Shown: positions 1-9,261 of the stretch, one piece after another
Layout of the letters: each line of letters begins with the position of its first letter
Numbering within the stretch: position 1 is the first letter of the stretch
Assembly: GCF_019656315.1 (NCBI RefSeq)
Contig: NZ_BPLU01000008.1
Location: 186,001-250,000 of the forward strand
Direction: 5' to 3'
DNA: 64,000 nucleotides
Source of the DNA: Flavobacterium sp. UMI-01
Lineage (GTDB): Bacteria > Bacteroidota > Bacteroidia > Flavobacteriales > Flavobacteriaceae
Notes under the pieces: generated by a model
The model's input: the letters and a program-made list of their open reading frames with translations, nothing else
The model's database searches: none
What the model was told of the DNA's origin: nothing
Program-made: the position numbers and the translations under genes

Positions 1-283
1 ATGAAACGTTTTTATTATAGGCTTGAAATTCTTCTAATAACTGTTTGGTTTCTTGTTGCAAACGTTTGAATTCAGGAGGTAAATCGCCTTCAAGATAAAT
101 TTTAACATATAAAGGTTCGTGAACTTTACTAAGGATTTCAAGTGATGTAGGGGACAAGGTATATCGTTTGTCCTTGGTCAAATCCAATCGAAGGAAAAAA
201 TAGCTACTAATACCATTTAAAACAAATAATACAAGTAAGATTAATAGAACTGATTTGCTGTTTTTATAAAAAGAATTTCCCAT
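1..283 (-). CDS. gldG: GldG, gliding-motility ABC transporter auxiliary protein (N-terminal part only)
   Basis: Only the first 94 codons are present; the gene runs off the left edge. The N-terminus has a short polar start, one hydrophobic membrane segment (about residues 10-30) and then a soluble domain beginning with a DLTKDKRYTLS-like stretch, typical of GldG. In Flavobacterium, GldF and GldG form the membrane part of the ABC transporter that acts with GldA and is needed for gliding. The start codon overlaps the gldF stop codon (TAATG); an in-frame ATG six bases earlier (289) is an alternative. Same transcript as gldF. Confidence 0.88.
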   Translation of the reverse strand, partial: MGNSFYKNSKSVLLILLVLFVLNGISSYFFLRLDLTKDKRYTLSPTSLEILSKVHEPLYVKIYLEGDLPPEFKRLQQETKQLLEEFQAYNKNVS

Positions 284-1008
284 TACCATTGAACGGATTT
301 AAGTTTGTTAACTGTAAATGAAAGAAAGGCAATTGTAACACTCAAAAAATAAATGATATCTCGGGTATCAAGAACTCCTCTGCTCATACTCTTAAAATGT
401 GCTTCCATTCCTAATGCAGCTATAAAATTTGAAAACACAGGCAATACAGAAGAGAAGCTTTCGAATCCAAAATAAAAAATAAAACAGAGGAATACTGCGA
501 TTAAAAAGGCTACGATTTGGTTGTCAGATAAAGAAGAAGTGAAAATTCCGATAGCGGTATAGCCTGCCATTAAAAATAACAATCCAAAATAGGAACCCCA
601 TGTACTTCCCATGTCGATATTTCCTTCAGGTTGTCCAAGGTTAGAAATAATCAAGACATAGATAAATGTTGGTATAATTGCTATGACAATTAATAGAAAG
701 GCTCCAAGAAACTTTCCGCAAACAATCTGCCATAAGGACAAAGGTTTTGTCAAAAGCAATTCTAATGTACCTTGTTTTTTTTCATCCGAAAAACTACGCA
801 TGGTTATGGCGGGAATTAAAAAAATAAAAATCCAGGGAGCCAAAGTGAAAAACGGACTCATATCCGCAAATCCTGAATTAAGGATGTTGTATTCACCATT
901 AAAAACCCAAAGGAATAACCCGTTGAGAATCAAGAAAAGTGCAATGACTAAATAACCTATTGGTGAACCAAAGAAGGATTTAATTTCCCGTAATAAAATG
1001 GATTTCAT
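283..1008 (-). CDS. gldF: GldF, gliding-motility ABC transporter permease
   Basis: 241 residues, the usual length for GldF. It is an ABC-2 type permease with about six hydrophobic segments (near residues 18-38, 58-78, 100-122, 140-158, 166-185 and 215-232) and a conserved cytoplasmic loop around MRSFSDEKKQGTLELLL that touches the ATPase. It acts in the inner membrane with GldG and with GldA, whose gene is usually elsewhere. It overlaps gldG by one base, and follows a SAM-hydrolase gene by 17 bases, so the three are probably one operon. Confidence 0.92.
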   Translation of the reverse strand: MKSILLREIKSFFGSPIGYLVIALFLILNGLFLWVFNGEYNILNSGFADMSPFFTLAPWIFIFLIPAITMRSFSDEKKQGTLELLLTKPLSLWQIVCGKFLGAFLLIVIAIIPTFIYVLIISNLGQPEGNIDMGSTWGSYFGLLFLMAGYTAIGIFTSSLSDNQIVAFLIAVFLCFIFYFGFESFSSVLPVFSNFIAALGMEAHFKSMSRGVLDTRDIIYFLSVTIAFLSFTVNKLKSVQW

Positions 1009-1025
1009 TTGTAATTAATTTACAT

Positions 1026-1853
1026 TTATTTGAATTGTATGAGCACAATATCTCTATAGTTAAGGCCTAACAAGCTATGGGCAGAACCTACAGTAGAAGG
1101 GTTGCTTCTAAATATGGCAATTTCGAGGTAGCCTGCTTCGTTAAAAATGGCTAATTTTTCTCCCTCATAGTTTTTTATAGGGTATTTATCGGATATGGCA
1201 ATGGCAGAATATCGAGGTAAAATTGTTTTAATATTTTTGGTTTTCATCACAATTTCATAAGGACGCCCTTTGGCTACCGCTAGAAATTGTTGTTTCGAAA
1301 TATTGGTAACCACATTCCCAAAATGATCAATATAAATAACATGCCCTTTGAGTGAATTATTGTCTTCGGATACGATGGCTTGTAATTCAGTTACTTGTTT
1401 GATAGCACTTATTTCTTTGCCGATAACATTGAGTAATCCGCCACGGGCAATATGACAAGCTACTTTTACAAAAACATCCAAATCTGTGGCGTCATTAGGT
1501 AAACGGTCATGAATGTTGATAGAAACAATTTTTTGAGGGACAATCCTTTGCGAAAGCATGCTTAAAATCCCATTGTCAGCTGCTATGAAATAAGAATCGT
1601 TCCACTGCATGGCAATATGCTGATTCTCTTTATTTAATTCTAAATCCACTCCTATGAGATGTACAGTACCTTTTGGAAAACTCGAATAAGCAGCACTGAT
1701 TACGTAACTGGCTTCAACAGTGTTGAATGGGTCAATATCGTGCGAAAGGTCGATAATGGTAACTTCTGGATACTCTGATAATAGTTTCCCTTTCAACGCA
1801 CCTACAAAATGATCTTTCAAGCCGTAATCGGTAGTAAGGGTAATTATTGACAT
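1026..1853 (-). CDS. SAM hydroxide adenosyltransferase (DUF62 / SAM hydrolase family)
   Basis: 275 residues, full length for the family. Recognised by the N-terminal TTDYGLKDHFVGALKG block, the HDIDPFN segment and a C-terminal beta-barrel domain containing DHFGNVVTNI. Characterised family members cleave S-adenosylmethionine with water to adenosine and methionine; some relatives use chloride or fluoride. The residues seen fit the hydroxide-type enzymes but I cannot separate the subclasses from sequence alone. It sits directly upstream of gldF-gldG and is probably cotranscribed; no functional link with gliding is evident. Confidence 0.85.
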   Translation of the reverse strand: MSIITLTTDYGLKDHFVGALKGKLLSEYPEVTIIDLSHDIDPFNTVEASYVISAAYSSFPKGTVHLIGVDLELNKENQHIAMQWNDSYFIAADNGILSMLSQRIVPQKIVSINIHDRLPNDATDLDVFVKVACHIARGGLLNVIGKEISAIKQVTELQAIVSEDNNSLKGHVIYIDHFGNVVTNISKQQFLAVAKGRPYEIVMKTKNIKTILPRYSAIAISDKYPIKNYEGEKLAIFNEAGYLEIAIFRSNPSTVGSAHSLLGLNYRDIVLIQFK

Positions 1854-1912
1854 AATTTTGTTTATAACTATTACTGGATTCTAAAACTAATTTTTATTAA
1901 ATTTGAGAAATG

Positions 1913-1920
1913 CAAAGCTA
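1913..1920 (-). promoter_or_regulatory. Candidate -7 promoter box for the SAM-hydrolase/gldFG operon
   Basis: Minus-strand TAGCTTTG matches the Bacteroidetes TANNTTTG -7 element and lies 60 bases before the start codon at 1853. No clear -33 TTG was checked in detail, so this is moderate evidence. Confidence 0.4.
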
Positions 1921-2048
1921 ATAATAGTAATTTCAAAAACACAAAAAACGAAAAACAAATTCCATTCAATTTAGGAAATAGATTAAGATGTACTTCCTAT
2001 CCGCATTAGAAAATTAGTTGGATAAATGTTAATTTAAAACTACACAAT

Positions 2049-2999
2049 TTGAACGAAAGAATCATCGAGCTAATAGACATCGCACCAAAAGAGTTTTGGG
2101 GCGCTCAAGACACTCATCTTGAAATGATTAAAAAATACTACCCGAAACTAAAAATTGTGGCGAGAGGCACAACGTTGAAGGCCTTTGGAGAAAAAGACAT
2201 CTTAGATGAATTTGAAAAACGATTCCAACGCTTGTTATTGCATTTTTCAAGATATAATAATATTGATGACAATGTGATTGAACGTGTTATTCTAGGAGAT
2301 GGAGACGAGGATAGAAAAACGACTATTAATGATAAAATTTTGGTTCATGGTGTAGGAGGGAAGATGATTAAAGCCATGACGCCTAATCAGCAGCTATTAG
2401 TAGATACCATCAACAAAAACGATATGGTTTTTGCCGTAGGTCCAGCAGGAACCGGAAAAACTTATACAGGGGTAGCAATGGCCGTTAGGGCTTTAAAAGA
2501 AAAGCAAGTAAAACGCATCATACTAACACGACCTGCTGTTGAAGCAGGTGAAAATCTAGGTTTTCTTCCTGGAGATATGAAAGAAAAATTAGATCCTTAT
2601 ATGCAACCGCTTTACGATGCGTTGAGAGACATGATTCCACATGAAAAATTAGAAGATTACATCACTAAAGGAATCATTCAAATTGCACCTCTGGCATTTA
2701 TGCGTGGACGTACCTTGGATAGTGCTTTTGTTATTTTGGACGAAGCTCAAAATACCACTCATTCTCAAATGAAAATGTTTTTGACTCGTATGGGAAAAAA
2801 TGCTAAATTCATGATTACAGGTGACCCTGGACAGGTTGATTTACCGCGTCGTACGATTTCGGGATTAAAAGAAGCGTTATTGGTTTTAAAAGACATCGAG
2901 GGCATCGGAATTATTTATCTAGACGATAAAGATATTGTAAGGCATCGATTGGTTAAAAAAGTCATTGATGCATACAAATACACAGAAAATAACGATTAA
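2049..2999 (+). CDS. PhoH family ATPase
   Basis: 316 residues. Walker A GPAGTGKT at 131-138 and Walker B VILDEAQN near residue 230 define the PhoH P-loop fold, preceded by a roughly 110-residue N-terminal domain as in cytosolic bacterial PhoH-like proteins. Family members are ATPases linked to RNA metabolism; the exact substrate here is not known. The start is a TTG codon: no in-frame ATG exists before residue 25, and the N-terminal MNERIIELIDI reading matches the family start. Divergent from the SAM-hydrolase gene; followed by a good terminator. Confidence 0.9.
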   Translation: MNERIIELIDIAPKEFWGAQDTHLEMIKKYYPKLKIVARGTTLKAFGEKDILDEFEKRFQRLLLHFSRYNNIDDNVIERVILGDGDEDRKTTINDKILVHGVGGKMIKAMTPNQQLLVDTINKNDMVFAVGPAGTGKTYTGVAMAVRALKEKQVKRIILTRPAVEAGENLGFLPGDMKEKLDPYMQPLYDALRDMIPHEKLEDYITKGIIQIAPLAFMRGRTLDSAFVILDEAQNTTHSQMKMFLTRMGKNAKFMITGDPGQVDLPRRTISGLKEALLVLKDIEGIGIIYLDDKDIVRHRLVKKVIDAYKYTENND

Positions 3000-3021
3000 T
3001 AAAAAAACAATAAAGAAATGC

Positions 3022-3047
3022 AACGGCCTCTTTTTGAGGTCGTTTTT
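3022..3047 (+). terminator. Intrinsic terminator after phoH-like gene
   Basis: CGGCCTC / GAGGTCG stem (one G-U pair) around a five-T loop, followed by TTTTT. Confidence 0.75.
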
Positions 3048-3076
3048 ATTATTATTGATTTCAAAAAAGAATAGAA

Positions 3077-3892
3077 TTGAAAACTGTATTGATAACTGGT
3101 GCATGTGGAGGAATAGGAAAAACTACAGCTTTGTATTTTGCTAACAAAGGTTGGAGTGTAATTGCCACAATGCTCTGTTTAGAGGAAAAAAAAGAATTTG
3201 AACCTTATGACAATATTCATTGTTTTGCATTGGATGTGACTTCGACAGCGAGTATTGAAACATGCAAAAATGATATACTCTTGCAATTTCCTAAAATAGA
3301 TACCATAATTAATAATGCTGGAGTAGGGTACCGAAGTTTTGTTGAATTGGCATGCGATAATGAAATAGAGCGTATTGTAGAAATTAATTGGCTAGGTGTT
3401 GTCAAAGTATGTCGGGCTTTTATTCCTGTTTTCCGTGAACAAAAGTTCGGACAGTTTATTAATATTACTTCGATTGCGGGATTAGTTAATTTGCCATTAG
3501 GAAGTTTTTACCATTCGACCAAACATGCAGTTGAAAGTTTTTCAGAATGTATGGCGTATGAACTACTCGATTTTAATATAAGTGTTACTACAGTTCAGTT
3601 TGGTAATACGCCTTCTAATTTTCAAAAAAATGTTGTCAAATCTACTACTACATCCATTACAGCGTATGCTAATTTAATGCGTAAAATTGATGAAGTTTTG
3701 GCTCAAAAAACCAAAAAAAATGTTGATTTAAAACAATCCATTGTTGAAGAACTGCTTCAAATTGCTGAAAATCCGTCCAAAAATTTTAAAAGGCACACCA
3801 TTGGTTTTGATGCTAATTTTCTACATATCGCTAGAAAACGATTAGGGTATCAAATGTTTGCTCGAATGATACGTCGCTCCGTTTTTAAATGA
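3077..3892 (+). CDS. Short-chain dehydrogenase/reductase (SDR)
   Basis: 271 residues with a classical SDR layout: glycine-rich NAD(P) loop TGACGGIG at 7-14, NNAG at 79-82, catalytic Ser132 (ITSIAG), Tyr145 and Lys149 (YHSTK). The C-terminal 80 residues are variable, so the substrate cannot be named. The start is TTG; the ATG codons downstream would remove the nucleotide-binding loop. It lies alone between a terminator and a HAD gene, so its own promoter is expected in the short gap. Confidence 0.85.
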   Translation: MKTVLITGACGGIGKTTALYFANKGWSVIATMLCLEEKKEFEPYDNIHCFALDVTSTASIETCKNDILLQFPKIDTIINNAGVGYRSFVELACDNEIERIVEINWLGVVKVCRAFIPVFREQKFGQFINITSIAGLVNLPLGSFYHSTKHAVESFSECMAYELLDFNISVTTVQFGNTPSNFQKNVVKSTTTSITAYANLMRKIDEVLAQKTKKNVDLKQSIVEELLQIAENPSKNFKRHTIGFDANFLHIARKRLGYQMFARMIRRSVFK

Positions 3893-3976
3893 TAAATTAG
3901 CGTTAAATCCTCATGATTGCTGTTATACGGGTTTTATTTATCATGGGAATAGAATATTTTTGCCAAAAAAAACTTT

Positions 3977-4789
3977 ATGGAGGATTGGAGCAATGTAAAA
4001 GTAATTATTACAGATTTAGACGGTACCTTACTTAATCCCTCGCATACCATTTCTGATTATTCCCAAAAGATATTTAGAACGCTCCACGAAAGAGGATATT
4101 TAATTATTGTTGCTACAGGTCGTCATCATTTGGATGCCATGCCATTGGTGGAGCCATTAGGGTTTCCAGTGTATTTAGTTACTTCTAATGGAGCCAGAAT
4201 TCACAATCCTCACAAAGAATTGCTTTTTTCATTTGACATAGCGAGCGAAACTATTAAGTCTATTATTGAAATTGGAATTCCAGATGAATTTACTACTGTA
4301 TTATATAAAGAAACAGTCTGGCAAACCAATAAACACAATGAAAAATTGAACAATTTTCAGCCAGAAATGAATTATAAGCCAGAGTTGGTCGATTTTAACA
4401 CCTTAGAAGATTTTAGTACCATTAAATTGTTTTTTACACACGAAGAACACACAAAGCTGGTCGCGTTAAGAGACCAAATTTTAGAAAAACATGCTCAAAA
4501 AGTAGTTTCGGCATTTAGTTTGCCACATTGTTTGGAATTTATGGATACTTCGGTTGATAAATGTGTGGCCATTGCAAAGATTTTAGCGCTAGAAAATTAT
4601 AATTTTGAACAAACTATTGCTTTTGGTGATGGATTTAATGATGAAAAGATGTTAGTAGCAGCTTACAAAGGGATGATAATGGGGAATGCTCCTGAGAGTT
4701 TAAAAAATAAATTGGCTCATTTAGAAGTAATTGATACAAATGCTATGGATGGTGTCGCTCAATTTTTATTTGATAAACTAGTTAATTAA
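3977..4789 (+). CDS. HAD superfamily phosphatase, Cof type
   Basis: 270 residues. Motif I DLDGTLLNP near residues 13-21, motif II around VTSNGARI, and motif III/IV GDGFNDEKML near residue 215 identify a Cof/YbhA-like (class IIB) HAD hydrolase. Relatives dephosphorylate sugar phosphates, pyridoxal phosphate or other small metabolites; the cap domain here does not reveal which. Full length. No operon partner on either side is obvious. Confidence 0.88.
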   Translation: MEDWSNVKVIITDLDGTLLNPSHTISDYSQKIFRTLHERGYLIIVATGRHHLDAMPLVEPLGFPVYLVTSNGARIHNPHKELLFSFDIASETIKSIIEIGIPDEFTTVLYKETVWQTNKHNEKLNNFQPEMNYKPELVDFNTLEDFSTIKLFFTHEEHTKLVALRDQILEKHAQKVVSAFSLPHCLEFMDTSVDKCVAIAKILALENYNFEQTIAFGDGFNDEKMLVAAYKGMIMGNAPESLKNKLAHLEVIDTNAMDGVAQFLFDKLVN

Positions 4790-4861
4790 AAACATAATTT
4801 ATCTTACAATAAGCTGTAAATAACATTCTGGGATTTGTTGTGTAACTTTATAAAATAATCC

Positions 4862-4869
4862 TAAATTTG
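4862..4869 (+). promoter_or_regulatory. Candidate purC promoter -7 box
   Basis: TAAATTTG, 34 bases before the purC start. The nearest upstream TTG (4838-4840) is 21 bases away, slightly long for the -33 element. Confidence 0.45.
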
Positions 4870-4903
4870 TGGCTTCAAATAAAACAACACAACATTTTAG
4901 CAA

Positions 4904-5854
4904 ATGAGCAATACAATTACCACCACTAATTTTAATTTTCCTAATCAAAAATCAGTTTATAGAGGTAAAGTAAGGGAAGTTTACAATATCAATGACGAGT
5001 TGCTGGTTATGGTTGCCACTGACAGACTTTCAGCGTTTGATGTGGTTTTACCAAAAGGAATTCCATATAAAGGTCAAATTCTAAATCAAATTGCTACTAA
5101 ATTTATGGAGTTGACCGCTGATATTGTGCCTAACTGGTTGATTGCTACTCCTGATCCAAGTGTTGCTGTTGGACATTTGTGCGAGCCATTCAAAGTTGAA
5201 ATGGTTATTCGCGGGTATCTATCAGGACACGCTTCTCGTGAATATGCGCTAGGTAAAAGAGAAATTTGTGGCGTACCCATGGCCGAAGGACTAAAAGAGA
5301 ATGATAAATTTCCTGAACCTATCATTACACCAACAACTAAGGCGGATAATGGTGAACACGATGCAGATATTTCTAGAGAAGCTATTTTAGCAAATGGTTT
5401 GGTGACCGAGGAAGATTATGTGGTTTTAGAAAAGTACACTCGTGCTTTGTTTCAAAGAGGTACAGAAATAGCAGCTAGTCGAGGACTGATTTTAGTGGAC
5501 ACAAAATATGAATTTGGAAAAACCAAAGAAGGAAAAATTGTTTTAATTGATGAAATTCACACTCCTGATTCTTCTCGTTATTTTTATGCTGAAGGGTATC
5601 AAGAAAGACAAGACAAAGGGGTGGAACAAAAACAGTTATCAAAAGAATTTGTTAGACGTTGGTTGATGGAAAATGGCTTTCAAGGTAAAGAAGGACAACA
5701 AATTCCTGAAATGACAGATACCTATATCGGAACAGTATCTGAAAGGTATATTGAATTGTATGAAAATATTATTGGGGAAAAATTTGTCAAAGCTGATATC
5801 TCCAATATAGATCAAAGGATTGAAAAAAACGTATTGGCTTTTTTAGCACAATAA
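4904..5854 (+). CDS. purC: Phosphoribosylaminoimidazole-succinocarboxamide (SAICAR) synthase
   Basis: 316 residues, the longer form of SAICAR synthase. Hallmarks are the N-terminal [14 protein letters not shown]-binding strand, [15 protein letters not shown], and [12 protein letters not shown], which contributes metal and substrate binding. The enzyme joins CAIR and aspartate, with ATP, in purine synthesis. It is a single gene here, not in a purine operon, with its own promoter and a strong hairpin terminator after it. Confidence 0.95.
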   Translation: MSNTITTTNFNFPNQKSVYRGKVREVYNINDELLVMVATDRLSAFDVVLPKGIPYKGQILNQIATKFMELTADIVPNWLIATPDPSVAVGHLCEPFKVEMVIRGYLSGHASREYALGKREICGVPMAEGLKENDKFPEPIITPTTKADNGEHDADISREAILANGLVTEEDYVVLEKYTRALFQRGTEIAASRGLILVDTKYEFGKTKEGKIVLIDEIHTPDSSRYFYAEGYQERQDKGVEQKQLSKEFVRRWLMENGFQGKEGQQIPEMTDTYIGTVSERYIELYENIIGEKFVKADISNIDQRIEKNVLAFLAQ

Positions 5855-5881
5855 TCGATTCTATTCAGGTTAATATTAAAA

Positions 5882-5925
5882 TGTCTGTAATTTTTCAAAA
5901 AAGGAAATTACAGGCATTTTCTTTT
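5882..5925. terminator. Bidirectional terminator between purC and the SRPBCC gene
   Basis: Long stem TGTCTGTAATTT / AAATTACAGGCA (one G-U) with T-rich sequence on both sides; it serves the convergent genes on either side. Confidence 0.7.
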
Positions 5926-5938
5926 AGAACTGGCCAAA

Positions 5939-6478
5939 TTATTTTTCTAAAATGACTTTTAAATTTTCCAATCCTTTTTGGAGATCTTTACCAAGCATTT
6001 TATCCATATTCATTATAGGAAGCATCAAATTCATGGGATACGGCATTTTTCCGTTGAAGCCCCATTTTACTTTAGTGGAGTTAGGAGTAATTTTTTCTGT
6101 AGTGAAATAAGCGTTGTCGTTTGCTTCAAAAGGGATTTTAAACCGCAATTCAAAATCAATTCGTTCTCCTTCGATAATTTGTTTTATTTCTTGTTCGCCT
6201 TTCCCTACTTGTTCGTTTTGACTTTCCCATGCAGCGATAGCACCTATGGTTCCATCGGTACCTGAAAATGATTTTTTCATGTCAGGATCCTTTTTTGACC
6301 AAACACTAAATTCATCTTGATTTTTTAAAAATTTGAGGTAATTAAAGACGGTGTCTTTGGGTTGGTTGATGATAATTTCTCTTTCAACAGCATAATTATT
6401 GGGCATAAAAAGTGCAACCAATAAGGATAATGCAATACATCCCAAAACAATGAAGAGTATTTTTTTAATAATTTTCAT
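5939..6478 (-). CDS. SRPBCC family protein with N-terminal membrane anchor
   Basis: 179 residues. Residues 7-26 form one hydrophobic segment; the rest is a START/SRPBCC-like domain (polyketide cyclase / dehydrase type) opening with VEREIIINQPKDTVFNYL. Such domains bind hydrophobic ligands, and the specific ligand is unknown. It shares the convergent terminator with purC and may be cotranscribed with the broken DUF1801 gene upstream. Confidence 0.75.
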   Translation of the reverse strand: MKIIKKILFIVLGCIALSLLVALFMPNNYAVEREIIINQPKDTVFNYLKFLKNQDEFSVWSKKDPDMKKSFSGTDGTIGAIAAWESQNEQVGKGEQEIKQIIEGERIDFELRFKIPFEANDNAYFTTEKITPNSTKVKWGFNGKMPYPMNLMLPIMNMDKMLGKDLQKGLENLKVILEK

Positions 6479-6508
6479 AGATGTTAGTTTTAAGTTGAAC
6501 AGAATAAT

Positions 6509-6963
6509 TTATCTTTTTAGTTGTTTTTCGTAGCAATTGATCCATTCTGTTGCGGTAATCTTTTGTACTAAATCTCCCAAGAGTTGTAACGGAAGTTTGT
6601 CCGTTTTTTTAAATCGAATACAGCTTTTTCCCATGTCCGGCTTGGTATTGTAACGAAGGATGTATTCTGAAATAAACCATTGTAAAAGTTCAGGATTTAC
6701 ATACAAACCCATGTGGTAAAACGCAATATAATTTTTTGAGAAGCGATATTGATAAAAGGCAAAGGGAATTTTGGATTACAATGATACCCGGGGGGATAAA
6801 CTGATTTTGGAATTACATAACCAATCATTCCATAATTCATTTCTTCGACAAAACCATTAGGGAGGTGTTGCAAAATAGTTTCTCGAAGTTTTTGCATAAC
6901 TTCTTTCCTCTCGGGTGAAAGTTCGTTTAAATAATCTTTAATCGTAAGCGCTTTAGATGGCAT
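6509..6963 (-). pseudogene. DUF1801 family protein, broken by a one-base frameshift
   Basis: The N-terminal half (from 6963, MPSKALTIKDYLNELSPER) and C-terminal half (MGLYVNPELLQWF to the stop at 6509) are in different frames. Adding one base to the T6 run at 6732-6737 (A6 on the coding strand) restores a continuous reading with the family segment NYIAFYHMGLY. Intact DUF1801 proteins of about 150 residues are small YdhG-like proteins of unknown role. Either a recent mutation in a homopolymer or a sequencing error. Confidence 0.8.
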
Positions 6964-7107
6964 AAGCAGTGAATATCCAGTATAAATTTAGTGAAAAAGA
7001 AGGTTCTTTTTATCAAATTCTTCACATAATTTGTTGCATACCTCAAACATCCTTATGATTATGCATTGCTTTTACTTTTTTGAATCAGTCAATGACAAAC
7101 ATTAGCG

Positions 7108-7476
7108 TTATTCGTCTAACTTCATATTTCCTCTGTCTTTGTGATTATCAGGATGACTCGCAGGGTAACGATTGGGAGTAACATCTGAATTCAAATCTTT
7201 GTTTTCGACGGTTTTCATCGCTTCTTTGTCAGTAGTAACCCCTCGATTGGCATTAGGATTGTCCAATTTTATCTCGTTCGGAATTTCTTCAGGGCTTTCA
7301 ATAGGATTTCGAGCTCTATCCACAACCATTTGATTTCCGTCGGCATCCGTTTCAATTTCTTTACTCAAGGGTAAATCAGTGTTTTTGTCTTCAAGGGGAT
7401 TGTTTTCCTGACAATTTTTTTTGATATCCGTTTGCGAAGCATTTGTTTCAAGCGCTTCTGTTTTTTTTCTTTCCAT
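7108..7476 (-). CDS. Hypothetical acidic, disordered protein
   Basis: 122 residues, rich in Asn, Asp, Glu, Lys and Pro, with no hydrophobic core and no recognised domain; it looks intrinsically disordered. A stretch NRYPASHPDNHKDRGNMKLDE at the C-terminus looks conserved-like but I know no function. It lies just before a 40-residue membrane protein on the same strand. Its frame has good start context (ATG after an A-rich leader). Function not assigned. Confidence 0.5.
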   Translation of the reverse strand: MERKKTEALETNASQTDIKKNCQENNPLEDKNTDLPLSKEIETDADGNQMVVDRARNPIESPEEIPNEIKLDNPNANRGVTTDKEAMKTVENKDLNSDVTPNRYPASHPDNHKDRGNMKLDE

Positions 7477-7516
7477 AACATTAAATTTAATTTTCTTTCG
7501 AGGTTTTTATAACTAA

Positions 7517-7639
7517 TCAATGACTACATTGACCTAATAATACCCAAATCAGTATAAAGATTAGAATAGTACTGAAGCAACCTCCGCCTAATTTTTTGGC
7601 TCCATAGCCCGCCAAGAGACCTCTTAATAATTTATTCAT
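7517..7639 (-). CDS. Small membrane protein, 40 residues
   Basis: Short ORF starting MNKLLRGLLAGYGAKKLGGG and ending with a single hydrophobic helix (CFSTILIFILIWVLLG) and GQCSH. The Gly-rich amphipathic start plus one helix resembles a family of tiny flavobacterial proteins that I recall only as hypothetical. It is on the same strand as, and 41 bases upstream of, the acidic protein gene, and an AAAGATGG stretch precedes the ATG. No function can be given. Confidence 0.55.
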   Translation of the reverse strand: MNKLLRGLLAGYGAKKLGGGCFSTILIFILIWVLLGQCSH

Positions 7640-7853
7640 AACGCCATCTTTATAAGTTAGTAATTGAATTATTTTTTACAACAGTTGTAATAACGGGTTA
7701 TCTTTTCTCCGTTTTGTTGAAAGGCGGCCTTAATGAGGTAAACCTTATTTAGTTGAAATACTGTTGGTTATTAGAAAGTGAAGTTCGGAATTTAATCAAC
7801 ATTTTTTTTATATAAGAATTAAAAAAAGTTTCAAAATTCACAGTTTTTTATGG

Positions 7854-7995
7854 CGCCTATTCCAGCCCTTTGCTATAGCCCTCTAGTTGGTGGCTTTTTT
7901 TACAAGTCACTAGAGGAGCTTTCTTTGGTCGCTCTCTAGTGCCAGTAAAAAAATAGCCATCAACTTATCGGGGCTACCGCTTCGGTCTGGGGCGG
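7854..7995. repeat. Long imperfect palindrome in intergenic region (REP/MITE-like)
   Basis: The gap 7640-8099 holds no gene. Arms 7854-7920 and 7926-7995 pair along most of their length: CGCC/GGCG, CCAG/CTGG, TAGCCC/GGGCTA, AGTTGGTGGCT with AGCCATCAACT, and CACTAGAG with CTCTAGTG. The sequence is much more G+C-rich than its surroundings. It looks like a dispersed non-autonomous element or a large RNA hairpin rather than a simple terminator. Confidence 0.6.
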
Positions 7996-8099
7996 GAAAA
8001 CGTATATTGATAAATTGAAATTTATTTGGAATAGTTCGGAAAGTTCGTTGAATAAAATAGCCTATCGTGACTTCAAATTTAAGCACGATTGAAGATGTT

Positions 8100-8573
8100 T
8101 TATAGGTTAGTGTTTTTGTTTTCGACTAAGTCTTTGAGCGCAACCAACGCTTTTGGCCACGAAGTATTGAAATATGCAACAAAGTCATTGGTAACATCGA
8201 TTGCTACCGATACTGTAGTTACGCCATTTTTTTCACTAAAGGAATAATTTTCGAAGCCGCCTGCCCACTCTTGAACGGCTGGACCATCGGTAATTTCGAT
8301 TTCACCATCCAAGATACCGTAATGACGAATGGAAACAAATTGAAATGGAATATTTTCAGCAATTTCAGAGACCATTCCTCCCTTTTTTCCATTTTCATCC
8401 GTTCCAATAAAATAGATTTTGGCTCCTTTATCCCAGCCTCCTTCATAAGTTGATGTAGGATTAAATACAGATGTCCATTGTTGATAAGTTTCAATGGTGT
8501 TTTTGCCAAGCATCGCATTATAAACGCTCTCAGCAGATGCATTAATTGTTGTCTTGAATTGTAGTTTTACCAT
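8100..8573 (-). CDS. SRPBCC / AHSA1-like domain protein
   Basis: 157 residues, essentially a single SRPBCC domain (FKTTINASAESVYNAML at the N-terminus, then the typical WASVFNP..YEGGWDKGAKI region). This group is annotated as AHSA1-like or polyketide-cyclase-like and binds small hydrophobic molecules. No membrane segment. Monocistronic. Ligand unknown. Confidence 0.75.
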   Translation of the reverse strand: MVKLQFKTTINASAESVYNAMLGKNTIETYQQWTSVFNPTSTYEGGWDKGAKIYFIGTDENGKKGGMVSEIAENIPFQFVSIRHYGILDGEIEITDGPAVQEWAGGFENYSFSEKNGVTTVSVAIDVTNDFVAYFNTSWPKALVALKDLVENKNTNL

Positions 8574-8844
8574 ATTCTGTAAGTGTTAAACGTTCCTTTA
8601 TGTAAGTTTTTTTTGGGAGAATAACTTTTAGATATAAATCAGTTATTTTAAATAACAATTTTCCAAACACTCCATCTATAATATAAAAAGGAGGTTATAG
8701 ATTCTTTTAAGCAAGTCCCTATAGTATAACAATAAATGATTCTTATCAAAATAGGTTGTTTTTTTTTGTAATCAATCGAAGTGAAAATCCAGCAAAATAT
8801 AAATCTGTAACTGTAGCTATGCATTGCAGATTTATATTTTAGGA

Positions 8845-9141
8845 TTAATTTCGTCCTTTTATACTCAATTGAATGAGTGTCTCATGTGCTTCGTTGATGG
8901 AATTGGCGGCAAAACCAGCGACGTAAACGCCTTTTTTTCCTGAGCTTGATTTGATACCATAAACAACCGCTTCATCATCAGGATTAGAATCGCCTTCATA
9001 CCGATAGATATGCACAATTTCGTATTTACTGGGATTTTTTACAATGTCTTCTTCATGGAGATTAAAATCGTAGGTAAATCCTTTTTCGTGAAGCTGGTCT
9101 AAAGCTTTGGCTACTGAAGTATAATGATACATTTTGGACAT
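8845..9141 (-). CDS. Small conserved Bacteroidetes protein (often named phosphoribosylpyrophosphate synthetase)
   Basis: 98 residues. The pattern [13 protein letters not shown]...[18 protein letters not shown] matches a small Bacteroidetes family that databases often label phosphoribosylpyrophosphate synthetase. It is far too short for that enzyme and lacks its catalytic motifs, so the label should not be trusted. Function unknown. Single gene, opposite to rnpB. Confidence 0.65.
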   Translation of the reverse strand: MSKMYHYTSVAKALDQLHEKGFTYDFNLHEEDIVKNPSKYEIVHIYRYEGDSNPDDEAVVYGIKSSSGKKGVYVAGFAANSINEAHETLIQLSIKGRN

Positions 9142-9249
9142 AATAATAGTTTTTAAGTTGTACTTTAAAGATAACTATTTTAAAATTAATTATTTACAAA
9201 TCTCCTGTTAAAGTGTATTTATTAAAATGAAAAAACAGTTTAAATAATG

Positions 9250-9257
9250 TAAATTTG
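9250..9257 (+). promoter_or_regulatory. rnpB promoter -7 box
   Basis: TAAATTTG ending 5 bases before the expected 5' end of the RNase P RNA; this calibrates the -7 to start distance for the window. Confidence 0.6.
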
Positions 9258-9261
9258 CAAC

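Noticed and set aside
8845..9141. Phosphoribosylpyrophosphate synthetase
   Set aside because: This label is used for the family in databases, but the protein is 98 residues and lacks PRPP-synthetase motifs.
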